From CAZDYP01 sp964509505 (lineage in GTDB: Bacteria > Chloroflexota > Anaerolineae > JACRMK01), in NCBI GenBank assembly GCA_964509505.1, contig CAZDYP010000012.1, positions 1 through 50,089 of the forward strand: 50,089 bases of DNA, read 5' to 3'. Every line of letters starts with the position of its first letter. The stretch's first letter is position 1. The translations under genes were made by a program, and so were the position numbers. Below the pieces are notes generated by a model, which was not told where the DNA came from, searched no databases, and saw only the letters and a program-made list of their open reading frames with translations. This document shows, one piece after another, positions 1 through 8,376 of the stretch.

Positions 1-130
1 TTTTGTGGCTGATTGGATTTCGCGTTAAGCTGTTGCCAGTTCCAGTTCAGAGTTCCTGAAACTGAACCGCATAACGGGAATTTTCAAATTGAAACTGGCG
101 CTCCCCACTGTAACTTTTGAACTCTACCGA

Positions 131-225
131 CTTTGGTGTAGAACGCTCGCGGTGGATTTGGAATCCACCACCCCAAGCGCGGGATTCCAAATCCCGCGCG
201 AGCAGGTGGGGTTTCTACATCAAAG
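131..225. repeat. Palindromic intergenic element, family A, copy 1
   Basis: The left end reads CTTTGGTGTAGAACGCTCGC. The right end is its imperfect inverted complement, GCGAGC followed by a TTCTAC and CAAAG stretch. The core holds two nested palindromes built on GGATTTGGAATCC and GGGATTCCAAATCCC. A second copy with the same ends lies at 34252-34311, and a decayed core-like stretch (ATTTGGAATCCGCCGCCC) near 16599. The element ends about 20 bases before the ribosome-binding site of the aldo/keto reductase. Bases 1-130 hold only a weak short palindrome (about 34-70) and no recognised gene. Confidence 0.7.
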
Positions 226-259
226 CCAGGAGAGCCAACTTTTGCAAAAGGAGAAACTC

Positions 260-1117
260 ATGCAAACCCGACGTTTCGGACGCACAAATCATAACAGCAC
301 TATCATCATCTTCGGCGCGGCGGCGCTGGGCAGGGTGTCGCAAGCCGAAGCCGATCAAGCGATTGCGCTTGCTATCGAACACGGCATCAATCACATTGAC
401 ATCGCGCCGTCCTATGGCGAAGCCGAGCTGCGCATGGGCCCCTGGCTAAAGACGCAGCGCAAGAATTTCTTCTTGGGCTGCAAGACGACGGAGCGCACGA
501 AGCAAGGTGCGTGGGACGAGCTGCGTCGCTCATTGGATCGTTTGCAGACTGATCACTTCGATCTATATCAGATGCACAGTTTGAAATCTATCGAAGACGC
601 CGACGAAGCCTTGCGCGAGGGCGGCGCGATTGAGGCGTTCCTCGAAGCGAAGGCGCAAGGGCTGACGAAGTATCTCGGCGTCACGGGACACGGCTTGCAC
701 ATCCCCGCGACACATCTGCACGCGCTGGGCAAATACGATTTCGATTCGGTGCTGTTTCCCATCAATCCTGTGTTGTGGACAAACGACTACTATCGCGCCA
801 ATGCCAAGCGTTTGCTGGAGACGGTGCGCGCGAAGGATTTAGGCTGCATGGTTATCAAGGCATGGACGAAAGGTCCTTGGGGCGAGCGTGAGAAAACCTA
901 CCACACGTGGTACGAGCCATTCGACGACGCGCCGACGCAAGCAGAGGTGATGCGCTTTGCGTTATCGCAAAACGGCGTGACGGGTTTGTGCAGTTCGGGT
1001 GATACACGGTTGTTGCCAAACATCCTCGCCGCCGCCGCACAGTTCACGCCGATGACGGCTTTCGAGCAAAGCGCGCTGCTGCAAAAATCGGCGCAATACG
1101 AGCCGTTGTTTGTATGA
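260..1117 (+). CDS. Aldo/keto reductase
   Basis: Predicted 285-residue NAD(P)H-dependent oxidoreductase with an (alpha/beta)8 barrel, acting on a carbonyl substrate that cannot be named. The family catalytic tetrad is visible: Asp and Tyr in HIDIAPSYG, Lys in FLGCKTTE and His in YQMHSL. The start at 260 is chosen because AAAAGGAG lies 8 bases upstream and the protein then begins MQTRRFGRT, as is usual in this family. The frame is open further upstream, but that part runs through the palindromic element at 131-225 and is not protein-like. The C-terminal half reads more like the bacterial families annotated as aldo/keto reductase with a Cys-rich tail, but no ferredoxin cysteines follow here. 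The gene is monocistronic and is followed 23 bases later by a strong terminator. Confidence 0.9.
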   Translation: MQTRRFGRTNHNSTIIIFGAAALGRVSQAEADQAIALAIEHGINHIDIAPSYGEAELRMGPWLKTQRKNFFLGCKTTERTKQGAWDELRRSLDRLQTDHFDLYQMHSLKSIEDADEALREGGAIEAFLEAKAQGLTKYLGVTGHGLHIPATHLHALGKYDFDSVLFPINPVLWTNDYYRANAKRLLETVRAKDLGCMVIKAWTKGPWGEREKTYHTWYEPFDDAPTQAEVMRFALSQNGVTGLCSSGDTRLLPNILAAAAQFTPMTAFEQSALLQKSAQYEPLFV

Positions 1118-1140
1118 CGCGAGTCAGGGACATAAACACT

Positions 1141-1176
1141 AACAAAGCCAACTGACATGCAGTTGGCTTTGTTGTT
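1141..1176 (+). terminator. Rho-independent terminator of the aldo/keto reductase gene
   Basis: A 14-bp perfect stem, AACAAAGCCAACTG paired with CAGTTGGCTTTGTT, has a 5-base loop. It is followed by a short T-rich tract (GTT) rather than a long U run. Confidence 0.8.
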
Positions 1177-1247
1177 AAGCTCACTTTCGCCGACATGGTG
1201 TGTCTGAAAATATTGGGCTCAGGTGTCATGGTGCGACATTTCTTTTT

Positions 1248-1330
1248 TCACGCAAAGACGCAAAGCAACGCAAAGCGTCTCCAGTTTTTTTCTTTTGCGC
1301 TCTTTGCGAATGCTTTGCGCCTTTGCGTGA
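1248..1330. repeat. CGCAAAG-type palindromic repeat, copy 1
   Basis: The left arm TCACGCAAAGACGCAAAG (then CAACGCAAAG) is matched by the inverted right arm CTTTGCGAATGCTTTGCGCC followed by TTTGCGTGA. The arms are made of near-tandem CGCAAAG units. A sister element with CGCGAAGAC units is at 23730-23822. It lies just upstream of the lipoprotein gene. A frame open through it (from 1195) is not a credible N-terminus. Confidence 0.75.
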
Positions 1331-1353
1331 GAGGGCGGATTCACTCTGGGGGT

Positions 1354-1863
1354 ATGCTTGAACTGTTGCGCTATGCTATGGTGCTGATGTGCGGGTGGTT
1401 GGTGTCATGCAACACCAACACGACTGAACCTATGCCAACGCTCATTGCGCCACATCCTCAAGCGACCACAGCTCCAACACCTCAACCGACTGCGGCAATG
1501 CAAGTTGAGGAGGGTGTATTTGCCACGTTGGAACGCTCTGGTGGATTCACCGGCAAGACGACCACCTACGTCATCAACTTCGACGGTGTGGTGATCAATG
1601 GGATGGAGGTGTTGCGTGTGGCTGATGGCAAGACGGCTGTCACGAAATTGGCAGCGCAAATTGAAGCGACGGGCATTTATCTGGTTGCGCCCGGCGAATA
1701 TCTGCCCAAAGGCTCATGCTATGATTGTTACTATTTTGACGTGACGCTGACGAGGCGCGGTCAAACGTATCACTACGAAACAGTGGAACGCGCGGATACG
1801 GCGCCGCAGGCGTTGTGGGCGACCATCACCCTAATTTTGCAGTACGTGGAGTTGGCGCGGTAG
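1354..1863 (+). CDS. Small lipoprotein, function unknown
   Basis: A 169-residue predicted lipoprotein. The start at 1354 gives a short hydrophobic signal (MLELLRYAMVLMCGWLVSC) with the lipobox LVSC and Cys19 as the lipidation site. A GGGGGT stretch just upstream may serve as ribosome-binding site. After the Cys comes a low-complexity Thr/Pro/Gln linker of about 30 residues, typical of Chloroflexota surface lipoproteins. A compact domain of about 125 residues follows (starting near VEEGVFATLERSGGF), containing a CYDCYYFDV pair of cysteines. The domain was not recognised. It may be secreted and anchored on the outer face of the membrane. Confidence 0.75.
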   Translation: MLELLRYAMVLMCGWLVSCNTNTTEPMPTLIAPHPQATTAPTPQPTAAMQVEEGVFATLERSGGFTGKTTTYVINFDGVVINGMEVLRVADGKTAVTKLAAQIEATGIYLVAPGEYLPKGSCYDCYYFDVTLTRRGQTYHYETVERADTAPQALWATITLILQYVELAR

Positions 1864-1946
1864 CTCTGTTTGCGCAGTGCTAACAACTCGTCCCGCAGCG
1901 CAGGCGGATAATGTTCTAAGGTTCTAATGCCGTGAGATAAATACAC

Positions 1947-1990
1947 AAAAATCGCCCACCAGCGCTCAGTCTGGTGGGCGATTGGTTTTA
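1947..1990. terminator. Bidirectional terminator between convergent genes
   Basis: The 13-bp perfect stem AATCGCCCACCAG / CTGGTGGGCGATT has A-rich sequence on one side and GGTTTTA on the other. It sits between the plus-strand lipoprotein and the minus-strand hypothetical gene, overlapping the stop of the latter. Confidence 0.85.
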
Positions 1991-2596
1991 ATGTCGCTTG
2001 CTTGCGAACTGCGCTGCATGATGCGCTACCAACCAGGCACTCGTCTCGAAGAAGCCGTAGGTGCGACGCAAACGGTTATGGTCAATGTGGTCAAGCGGTT
2101 CAAGCTCGGCTTCGGTGACGACGCGCTCCAATTCTTCGATGCGCTCTAACACTTCGCCGGGCGTGCGTGGCGCATGGATATCGGCATAGGTGCGGCGCTG
2201 TTGTGGGAACGTCACCTCGTCAGGCGGCAAGGTGGGCATCAACCCAAAGGTGACATACGAATGCGCGAAGGCGATGAGCTGCATACGGGGCATTTCTATT
2301 TTGTCATCCGGCATCACGTCGAAGCCGAACAATGCTTCGGCGTGTCCCCAATCCAACAAGACCGCGTTGACCAGCTTGCGTAACTCGGTGGTGTTCGCCA
2401 CATCGGCAGCGCGCAAGCTAATCACAAAGCCTTCGCGCACGTCGCCCAGCTGCATGCGCGCGTCCTTGAAGGCGCGCTTTGCGTAAGAGGGCAACGCTGC
2501 CTGAGGCGCGACCAACCGAAACGCCAAACTATCCCGCAGCTCGCGGGCAATGTCGCCCATTTGCCAATAATCCAGCAACGAGTGGAAGAGCTCCAT
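1988..2596 (-). CDS. Hypothetical protein, mostly helical
   Basis: A 202-residue protein that was not recognised. The start at 2596 is set by a consensus AAGGAGG 5 bases upstream; the frame remains open for 34 more codons, but that part has no ribosome-binding site. No signal peptide, membrane segment or known motif is seen. The composition is rich in Leu, Glu and Arg, with a helical middle (VANTTELRKLVNAVLLDWGHAE) and an acidic C-terminal segment containing RIEELERVVTEAELE. It is probably cytoplasmic. Its neighbour Hsp20 is on the opposite strand, so there is no operon clue. Confidence 0.7.
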   Translation of the reverse strand: MELFHSLLDYWQMGDIARELRDSLAFRLVAPQAALPSYAKRAFKDARMQLGDVREGFVISLRAADVANTTELRKLVNAVLLDWGHAEALFGFDVMPDDKIEMPRMQLIAFAHSYVTFGLMPTLPPDEVTFPQQRRTYADIHAPRTPGEVLERIEELERVVTEAELEPLDHIDHNRLRRTYGFFETSAWLVAHHAAQFASKRH

Positions 2597-2870
2597 TCTT
2601 ACCTCCTTCAAGCTTGTCACGGTTTGATTGGCTGTAAGCCGCTGCGCTGAGGTCTGAGCTGTTGCGTAGAGTATCGCGCAACGTGTCGAGAGTTGCAATA
2701 GCCTTTTAGTGGTATGGGCTTTGGCAATCGCGCATGCCGATTGCTAATTCTAACAATTCTCCAACGACGCGTGTATGTTGCTCTAATGTACGTCGCGTAT
2801 AGTAGCGGCGTAAATCAAATGAACCATTACGGGGCGCCACGGCGTCCTCATTACAAAAGGAGAAAAACTT

Positions 2871-3341
2871 ATGGCAAAGATTGTGCGTTGGGAACCGTTT
2901 AACGATTTTGTGGCGTTGCGCGATGCGATGGACAATCTCTTCGAGAATTCTTTCATTCAACCGCGCTTCCTTGCGCCATTCCGCGAGAGCGTGATGGGGC
3001 AGCTGCCATTGGATGTGATCGAAACCGAGGATGAGCTCGTCGTGAAGGCGACGGTTGCTGGCTACAAGCCTGAAGAAATTGATGTGACCATCGTCGGCGA
3101 CACACTGACCATCAAAGGCGAAGGGAAGGAAGAGCAGAAGGACGAGCAGCCGACGTATTTGTTGCGGGAGCGTCGCTTGGCGTCGTTCAAGCGCTCGTTC
3201 ACGTTGCCCGTTGACGTGCAGGCTGACAAAGCGAAGGCAGAGTTTGAGTATGGCGTGTTGACGCTTGTGTTGCCGAAGGCGGAAGCCATCAAACCGAGGC
3301 AAATCAAGATCAACATGAAGAATGGCACAAAGTCGGTTTAA
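2871..3341 (+). CDS. Hsp20/alpha-crystallin small heat shock protein
   Basis: A 156-residue ATP-independent holdase chaperone. An N-terminal arm of about 45 residues (MAKIVRWEPFNDFVALRDAM) precedes an alpha-crystallin domain that runs from about residue 46 (LPLDVIETEDELVVKATVAG) to about 140. The domain ends with the hallmark GVLTLVLPK. The C-terminal tail carries IKI, the IxI-type motif that docks into neighbouring subunits. The start is supported by AAAAGGAG 7-8 bases upstream. No CIRCE-type operator is visible in the 270 bases upstream, so heat regulation cannot be read from sequence. It is monocistronic, with a terminator right after the stop. Confidence 0.95.
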   Translation: MAKIVRWEPFNDFVALRDAMDNLFENSFIQPRFLAPFRESVMGQLPLDVIETEDELVVKATVAGYKPEEIDVTIVGDTLTIKGEGKEEQKDEQPTYLLRERRLASFKRSFTLPVDVQADKAKAEFEYGVLTLVLPKAEAIKPRQIKINMKNGTKSV

Positions 3342-3365
3342 CGAAAAATAGAACCGAAAGACGAA

Positions 3366-3404
3366 AGAAGAAAGAGGGAGCTAAAAGCCCCTTCTTTCTT
3401 TTTT
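3366..3404 (+). terminator. Rho-independent terminator of hsp20
   Basis: The stem AAGAAAGAGGG... / CCCCTTCTTTCTT has a short loop around AGCTAAAAG and ends in a T6 run. It lies 25 bases after the hsp20 stop. Confidence 0.8.
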
Positions 3405-3487
3405 GTGCGTCTGCCAAATGCGAGCGCGATTCATCAATCGCGTGGCAGCGTGTTAAGCGGCGGCGTCTCTGCGCCGTGCCGCCACAT

Positions 3488-3679
3488 TTAGTCGCCATTG
3501 TTCTCTGAAGTGAATTCGTCGCTGGTTTGAATCCATTGTGCGTCGAGGGCTTCGTCGTCTTGGGCGCTCGCGCTGAGGATGATGATCGCGCCGCAGAGCG
3601 CACAGCTTGCCGCATGATCGAGTGTATCCGAGAAGATGAGTTGATGGTCACAAGTGATTTGTGTATCTGACAGGTTCAT
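3488..3679 (-). CDS. Small acidic protein with paired cysteines, function unknown
   Basis: A 63-residue protein. The start is supported by AGGAG 7 bases upstream. It carries Cys10, then a CALCG pair at about residues 26-30, which could hold a metal together with His12 or His22. The tail is acidic (QDDEALDAQW...TSDEFTSENNGD). It resembles small zinc-ribbon-like proteins, but the usual second CxxC is incomplete, so no function is assigned. It stands directly upstream (30 bases) of the HAD phosphatase gene stop, on the same strand. Confidence 0.6.
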   Translation of the reverse strand: MNLSDTQITCDHQLIFSDTLDHAASCALCGAIIILSASAQDDEALDAQWIQTSDEFTSENNGD

Positions 3680-3709
3680 AGATCACTCCTGAAAAGAAAT
3701 TGCTTCGGT

Positions 3710-4396
3710 CTATAATTGTTCAATCAAAGCAGGTAATTGCCCAATGTGTTCTAAGGTGTAATAACCGGCTTGCGGCGGATTGGCGACGACTTCGTGCGCC
3801 CAGGTGGTGCGATACGGAATATAGACGGCGTTGCCGCCCAGCTCAAGGACGGGCAGCACATCGGATTTGAGCGAGTTGCCTACCATCAAAAATTTCTGTG
3901 AGGCGACCTTGTATTTCGCCAAACATGCGGCGTAGATTTGCGCCGTTTTGTCGCTGACAATTTCGATGTGTGTGAAATACTCTGCTAAACCTGAGCGCGC
4001 AATCTTGCTCTCTTGGTCGAGCAAGTCGCCCTTTGTGATAATCATCAATGGATACGAAGCGGCTAATGCGCTGATGGTATCTCTGACATGCTCTAACAGT
4101 TCGATGGGCGAGCTCAACATCTCTTTGGCGTACTGGATGATTTGTTGGAGGTCTTTGCCGTGAATCTCGCCGTCGGTCAATTCAATCGCCGTCTCGATCA
4201 TCGCCAGTGTGAAGCCTTTGATACCATAACCAAAGTATTCGAGGTTGCGAGTTTCCGTGCTGAAGAGCTCGCGCTTCACGCGCTCCTCATGCTGATAGGG
4301 CGCAAGCAGCTGCGCGAACTTCGCTTCAGTCAGCGTAAATAAATGCTCGTTGTGCCACAAGGTATCGTCGGCGTCGAAAGCAATTACGTCGAACAT
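3710..4396 (-). CDS. HAD-family hydrolase
   Basis: A 228-residue predicted phosphatase. HAD motif I is FDADDTLW, with the nucleophile Asp8 and acid/base Asp10. Motif II is the Thr in LMIITKGD. Motif III is a Lys in the SDKTAQIYAACLAKY region. Motif IV is GNSLKSDVLP. The helical insert between motifs I and II indicates a C1 cap and so a small-molecule substrate. The start at 4396 gives MFDVIAFDADDT; the 26 codons further upstream translate a repeat array and were excluded. It is the last gene of the arginine cluster, 79 bases after argJ, and is probably co-transcribed. No arginine-pathway step needs it. Confidence 0.85.
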   Translation of the reverse strand: MFDVIAFDADDTLWHNEHLFTLTEAKFAQLLAPYQHEERVKRELFSTETRNLEYFGYGIKGFTLAMIETAIELTDGEIHGKDLQQIIQYAKEMLSSPIELLEHVRDTISALAASYPLMIITKGDLLDQESKIARSGLAEYFTHIEIVSDKTAQIYAACLAKYKVASQKFLMVGNSLKSDVLPVLELGGNAVYIPYRTTWAHEVVANPPQAGYYTLEHIGQLPALIEQL

Positions 4397-4475
4397 GATG
4401 CAATCCAATGATGACGGAGAACAGAAGGCGGGAGACGGATGATTGTCTTCTGTCATCGGTTCTCCGTCTCCCATC
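4397..4475. repeat. Tandem-oligomer palindromic array between argJ and the HAD gene
   Basis: Near-tandem units such as GACGGAGAACAGAAGGCGG and GGAGACGGATGA are answered by an inverted half containing TCTTCTGTCATC and TTCTCCGTCTCCC. It can fold as a hairpin. Units resemble those at 9395-9481 and 23076-23145. Confidence 0.7.
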
Positions 4476-5657
4476 CTACGTCCGATACGCCGCGTTGATC
4501 GTCACGTAGTCATGCGACAAATCGCACGTCCACATCGTCGCGCTCGCGTCGCCTTCCCGCAAGGTCAATTCAAATTCCACGTCGCTTTCCGACAGCAGCT
4601 TCAATGCCTCCTCCTCTGAGAAGGGTTGCGGCACACCATCCATGAGCAATTGCAGCGGTCCCATCCGCAGGCTAGCCTTTGTTGGATCGAACGACACGCC
4701 ACTGCGTCCTGCCGCCGCGAGGATGCGTCCCCAGTTCGCGTCGCGCCCGTAAATCGCCGTCTTCGTCAGCAGCGAGGTCGCAATCGTGTTGGCGATTTGA
4801 TGCGCGTCCTTTTCGGTGCGCGCGCCTGAGACGATCAGCGTCACGAATTTCGTCGCGCCTTCGCCATCACGCACGATCTGCTGCGCGAGCTCCATACACA
4901 CCCTGTTCAACGCCGCTTGAAATTTTTGCAAGTCGGGTGTGACGCCGCTCATGCCATTCGCCAAACACAACACGGTATCGTTGGTGCTGGTGTCGCCATC
5001 CACGCTAATACGATTGAAGCTGACGTTGACCGCTTGGCGCAGCGCTGTTTGCAGAGTAGAGCGGTCCACTTTGGCGTCGGTCGTGATGACGGCGAGCATC
5101 GTCGCCATGTTCGGATGAATCATGCCCGCGCCTTTGCACATCCCCCCAATCGTCACGCCATCGAACATGACGGCAAATTCTTTTGGCTTCGTGTCGGTCG
5201 TCATGATGCCGCGCGCCGCTGCATGACCGCCATCATACGTGAGCGCTTTCAATGCCGCATCAATGCCGGCGCGCACCTTCTCCATCGGCAACTGCACGCC
5301 AATCACGCCCGTTGACATGACCATCGTTTGTCTTTCGTCGAGGTCGAGCAGATTGGAGGTTTGGTGTGTCATGGTTGCCGCGTTGTTCACTCCTTGCTGT
5401 CCCGTTACGGCGTTGGCGTTGCCGCTGTTGACGACGATGGCTTGAATGCGGTCGCCATGCGTCGCCAGATGTTCCCTGCAAATTTGCACGGGCGCGGCGC
5501 TCACCAGATTCGTCGTGAACATGGCCGCGCACGCGCACGACACATCACTCACGACCAACACTAGGTCGGGTGCGCCTGTTTTCTTGATGCCCGCCGACAC
5601 CGCGCCTGCGCGAAACCCTTTGGGTGAGGTAATCGAACCATCGTTGATGATTTGCAT
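4476..5657 (-). CDS. argJ: Bifunctional ornithine acetyltransferase / N-acetylglutamate synthase
   Basis: A 393-residue ArgJ. It transfers acetyl from N-acetylornithine to glutamate, recycling the acetyl group; many ArgJ proteins can also use acetyl-CoA. The conserved NSGNANAVTG (about residues 77-86) is present. So is the autoprocessing site KGAGMIHPNMAT-MLA, where the chain cuts itself before Thr186 and the new N-terminal Thr is the nucleophile. The length is normal. The start has GGAG 6-7 bases upstream. The gene follows the GNAT gene with a 135-base heptamer array between them. Having both ArgJ and a separate N-acetyltransferase gives a cyclic pathway plus an entry route. ArgJ is often feedback-inhibited, but this cannot be read from sequence. 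Confidence 0.96.
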   Translation of the reverse strand: MQIINDGSITSPKGFRAGAVSAGIKKTGAPDLVLVVSDVSCACAAMFTTNLVSAAPVQICREHLATHGDRIQAIVVNSGNANAVTGQQGVNNAATMTHQTSNLLDLDERQTMVMSTGVIGVQLPMEKVRAGIDAALKALTYDGGHAAARGIMTTDTKPKEFAVMFDGVTIGGMCKGAGMIHPNMATMLAVITTDAKVDRSTLQTALRQAVNVSFNRISVDGDTSTNDTVLCLANGMSGVTPDLQKFQAALNRVCMELAQQIVRDGEGATKFVTLIVSGARTEKDAHQIANTIATSLLTKTAIYGRDANWGRILAAAGRSGVSFDPTKASLRMGPLQLLMDGVPQPFSEEEALKLLSESDVEFELTLREGDASATMWTCDLSHDYVTINAAYRT

Positions 5658-5792
5658 GAATGCTCCGAGTCAAAGTGTCGAGTGTCATGTGCCAAGGGTC
5701 ATGTTAGAGCGCATCACTTGACACTTGACACTTGACACTCGACACTTGACACTTGACACTTGACACTCGACACTTGACACTTGACATTGATG
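5658..5792. repeat. Heptamer tandem array (CACTTGA)n
   Basis: From 5715 to 5784 there are ten consecutive 7-base units. CACTTGA is repeated, with every fourth unit changed to CACTCGA, which gives a 28-base higher-order period. Bases 5666-5700 carry the inverted version (AAGTGTCGAGTGTCATGTG), so the whole stretch can form a long hairpin. It fills the junction between the GNAT gene and argJ. Confidence 0.9.
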
Positions 5793-6383
5793 TTATGCAA
5801 CTGTCTTCGGTTTCAACCATTTCAACACCGCCGTCTCACGGCAGTTATACAAGAAGGGACAAATGATGCAGTCGCCCCAAATCTTTTGCGGCAACTCGTG
5901 TTTGGGTATCACATGAAAGCCAACCTTGTTGAAGAACTCGACCTTCAACGTGAGCGCGAACGCATACTCATAACCGCGCTCAATGCCCAGCGCGACGAGA
6001 CGATTCACGATGAGCTTGCCCACGCCTTGCCCCGCATACGTTTCGGACACAGCGAGCGAGCGCACTTCTGCGCTCTGCTCGTCCCAGTGATGCAACGCGC
6101 CACAGGCGATGACGTGTCCATCGGCGACGGCGACGATAAACTCGCGCAGGTTTTGCCGCACCGATTCTTCTTTGCGCGGGAGCATGTCACCCAGCGCAGC
6201 GTAGTGGTTGATCAGCATCGTGATAGTCGGCGCGTCCTGCGGTTCCGCCGCGCGTACCACAGGTGAAGCTGGTGTCATCATCGGCTTGATACTCGCACGC
6301 GGCGCGTCGCGCCTCACATGATATATGGGACGTTGCGGCGCGCCGCGAACTACGGGGGGTAACATGGGGTGAATGCTCATCAT
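5793..6383 (-). CDS. Short GNAT N-acetyltransferase, ArgA-like (probable N-acetylglutamate synthase)
   Basis: A 196-residue acetyl-CoA-dependent N-acetyltransferase. It has a variable N-terminal extension of about 40 residues and then the GNAT fold. The acetyl-CoA loop is AGQGVGKLIVNRL, preceded by VRSLAVSETY. The C-terminal block, LPQKIWGDCIICPFLYNC, with three cysteines in a CxxCxxxxxC arrangement, is typical of the short ArgA-like N-acetyltransferases of arginine synthesis that lack the amino-acid-kinase domain. Its place between argD and argJ supports N-acetylglutamate synthesis. The first ATG is favoured by GAGGA 5 bases upstream; Met36 (6278) lacks such a site. The substrate is inferred from family and context. 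Confidence 0.85.
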   Translation of the reverse strand: MMSIHPMLPPVVRGAPQRPIYHVRRDAPRASIKPMMTPASPVVRAAEPQDAPTITMLINHYAALGDMLPRKEESVRQNLREFIVAVADGHVIACGALHHWDEQSAEVRSLAVSETYAGQGVGKLIVNRLVALGIERGYEYAFALTLKVEFFNKVGFHVIPKHELPQKIWGDCIICPFLYNCRETAVLKWLKPKTVA

Positions 6384-6396
6384 TTCCTCTTGAAGT

Positions 6397-6476
6397 GGTA
6401 ATTAGTGATTAGTAATTAGTAATTGGTAATTGGGGTTTGGTGAGCATCAATTACCAATTACCAATTACGAATTACT
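6397..6476. repeat. Heptamer palindromic array (GTAATTA/GTAATTG and inverse)
   Basis: The units GTAATTA, GTGATTA, GTAATTA, GTAATTG and GTAATTG are followed, after a GGGTTTGGTGAGCAT spacer, by inverted units CAATTAC, CAATTAC and GAATTAC. The array overlaps the 3' end of argD and supplies its last codons and stop (TAA at 6465-6467). Confidence 0.9.
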
Positions 6477-7491
6477 CATCTCTGACAACACCGCGCCAAA
6501 CTTGTCGGCGAATTCATCAATCTCTTTTGCTCCGACGATCAGGGGGGGCACGAAGCGAAGCGTGTTTTCGCCTGCGCTGACGAGAATGAGCCCATGCTCA
6601 TAGCCTTTGTTCACGGCTTTGCTCGTATCGCCTTTGAGGTCAACGCCCCACATCAGACCTNNNNNNNNNNNNNNNNNNNNNNNNNNNNNNNNNNNNNNNN
6701 NNNNNNNNNNNNNNNNNNNNNNNNNNNNNNNNNNNNNNNNNNNNNNNNNNNNNNNNNNNNACGCCGCTCCACTCGTACGCCCACAGTTTGCCCGTGCGCG
6801 AGAGCCCGCATTGAATCTCGTCGAAGATCAACACGGCTTGATGCTGGTCGCAGAGCGCGCGGATGCCTTTGAGAAATGCGGGCGTCGCGGGATAGATGCC
6901 GCCCTCGCCTTGAATCGGTTCGAGAATGACGGCGCATGTCTTATCGCCAATGGCAGCTTCTGCTGACGCGAGCTCGTTGAAGTCGGCAAACTTCACGCCG
7001 GGCAACAACGGCTCGAAGGGTGCACGATACTTTTCTTTCGCGGTCACGGCGAGCGCGCCAAACGTGCGCCCATGAAACGAGTGTGTGAAGGCGACGATTT
7101 CGGTTTTGTCCGCGCCCACGTTTTTGCGCGCCCATTTGCGCGCGAACTTCAACGCGCCTTCATTCGCCTCGGCGCCTGAGTTGCAAAAGAACACTTTGTC
7201 GGCGAAGGAGCGCTCGACCAATTTCTTAGCAAGTTGAATCATCGGCGCGGTGTAATAGAGGTTCGAGGTGTGCATGAGCTTTTGCGCTTGTTGCTGCAAC
7301 ATGGCTTGCACCTCTTGGTCGCCATAGCCGAGCGCGTTGACGGCGATGCCGCCACAGAAATCGAGATACCGTTTGCCGTCGGTGTCATACAAATACGCGC
7401 CTTCACCATGATCCAACACGAACGGTGGGCGCTTGTACGTTTGCAGCACGTACTGTTTTTCTTGCGCCATGAGCTCTTGTGCGTTAGACAT
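6465..7491 (-). CDS. argD: Acetylornithine aminotransferase, interrupted by an assembly gap
   Basis: A PLP-dependent class III aminotransferase that converts N-acetylglutamate semialdehyde to N-acetylornithine. The N-terminal about 243 residues (7491-6761) include YLDFCGGIAVNALGYGD, VFFCNSGAEANEGALKFAR and the PLP-binding IFDEIQCGLSRTG. The C-terminal about 65 residues (6660-6465) include MWGVDLKG and NTLRFVPPLIV. The part with the PLP lysine is hidden in the N run. Family members have about 390-400 residues, so roughly 80-90 residues (250-270 bases) are missing although the gap is written as 100 N. This also explains why the two halves are out of frame. The start has AAGGAG 6-7 bases upstream. 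The C-terminus runs into a heptamer array. Confidence 0.93.
6661..6760. other. Scaffold gap (100 N) inside argD
   Basis: Exactly 100 undetermined bases, a placeholder length. Comparison with the usual ArgD length suggests that the true missing stretch is longer, about 250-270 bases. Confidence 0.95.
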
Positions 7492-7499
7492 TGAATCTC

Positions 7500-7605
7500 C
7501 TTGAGTCAGTTGGGGTTAGGAGTTGGAGTTGGGTGTTGGAGTTTGAAAGATATGGCTGAGAATTCAAAAACTCAAACCTCTAACTCCAACTCGCAACTCC
7601 CACTC
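7500..7605. repeat. Tandem-oligomer palindromic array between argB and argD
   Basis: The left half has units such as GGAGTTG, GAGTTGG and GTGTTGG (about 7509-7545). The right half has inverted units AACTCAAACCTCTAACTCC and AACTCGCAACTCCC (about 7567-7603). It forms a potential hairpin filling the whole junction. Confidence 0.8.
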
Positions 7606-7607
7606 TA

Positions 7608-8351
7608 TTATTTGATAACCGTGCCTGCGCCATTACGCAATCCATCCAAATCACAGATGACCACTTGCCGCACGCCTGCTTCAATTGCCTCGGTCGCTGA
7701 TTGCACTTTGGGAATCATGCCGCCGCTGATTTGCCCTGAGGTGATGTGTGTTGCGATTTCATTGGGCGTGAGCTGTGAGACGACTGCGCCATCAATCATC
7801 ACGCCTTTCACATTCGTTACGAACAGCAGCGCATCGGCGTTCAGCGCTGTGGCGACGGCGAGCGCGGCGTGATCAGCGTTCACATTGTAAGCGTGACCAT
7901 CGAAGCCAAACGCAATCGAAGCGATGACGGGGATGATGCCTTGCGCGAGCAACATTCGCAAAAAATCGCTGTTGACGCGCGTGATGTGTCCAACGAAGCC
8001 GAGGTCGCCCTGCGGAATCTTCAACGGTTCGGCGCGCAGCAAGTTCACATCGCCGCCGCGCAACCCCAATGCGTTTGCGCCTGCCATGTTCAATGTCCGC
8101 ACGAGGCGATGATTGATGACGCCGCCCATCGCCATCTCGACGCATTGCAAATACGCTTCGTCGGTGACGCGCAAGCCTTCGAGGCGTTGCTCGACGAGAC
8201 CAAACTGTTTGCCGAGCGCCGTGATTTCCTTGCCGCCGCCATGCACGATGATGAGCGGTGTTTTTTGTGCAGCGACGATTTGCGCCAGACCTTGCAAAAA
8301 TTCGGGCGAATCAATTTCGTTGCCGCCAAGTTTGATGACATTGAGCGTCAT
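7608..8351 (-). CDS. argB: Acetylglutamate kinase
   Basis: A 247-residue amino-acid-kinase-family enzyme that phosphorylates N-acetylglutamate, the second committed step of arginine synthesis. The phosphate-binding Lys is in VIKLGGNE at the N-terminus. The glycine loop is VHGGGKEI. The substrate-site segment LRVTDEAYLQCVEMAMGG and the C-terminal GGMIPKVQSA with its Lys are all present. At 247 residues it lacks the N-terminal helix of the longer arginine-sensitive hexameric enzymes, which suggests a dimeric, less feedback-sensitive form (inference). The ribosome-binding site is weak: the 25 bases to argC are a short (TCTTTAA)-type tandem repeat. It is co-transcribed between argC and argD. Confidence 0.95.
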   Translation of the reverse strand: MTLNVIKLGGNEIDSPEFLQGLAQIVAAQKTPLIIVHGGGKEITALGKQFGLVEQRLEGLRVTDEAYLQCVEMAMGGVINHRLVRTLNMAGANALGLRGGDVNLLRAEPLKIPQGDLGFVGHITRVNSDFLRMLLAQGIIPVIASIAFGFDGHAYNVNADHAALAVATALNADALLFVTNVKGVMIDGAVVSQLTPNEIATHITSGQISGGMIPKVQSATEAIEAGVRQVVICDLDGLRNGAGTVIK

Positions 8352-8376
8352 AGTTCAATCTTTAATCTTTAATCTT
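8352..8376. repeat. Short tandem repeat between argC and argB
   Basis: The stretch TTCAATCTTTAATCTTTAAT continues to the argC stop and contains ATCTTTA repeated with a 7-base period. No inverted partner fits in this short junction. Confidence 0.6.

Noticed and set aside
5715..5784. Regular repeats that might be a CRISPR array
   Set aside because: The units are 7 bases with no spacers of 30 bases or so, and no cas genes are present. They are tandem heptamers.
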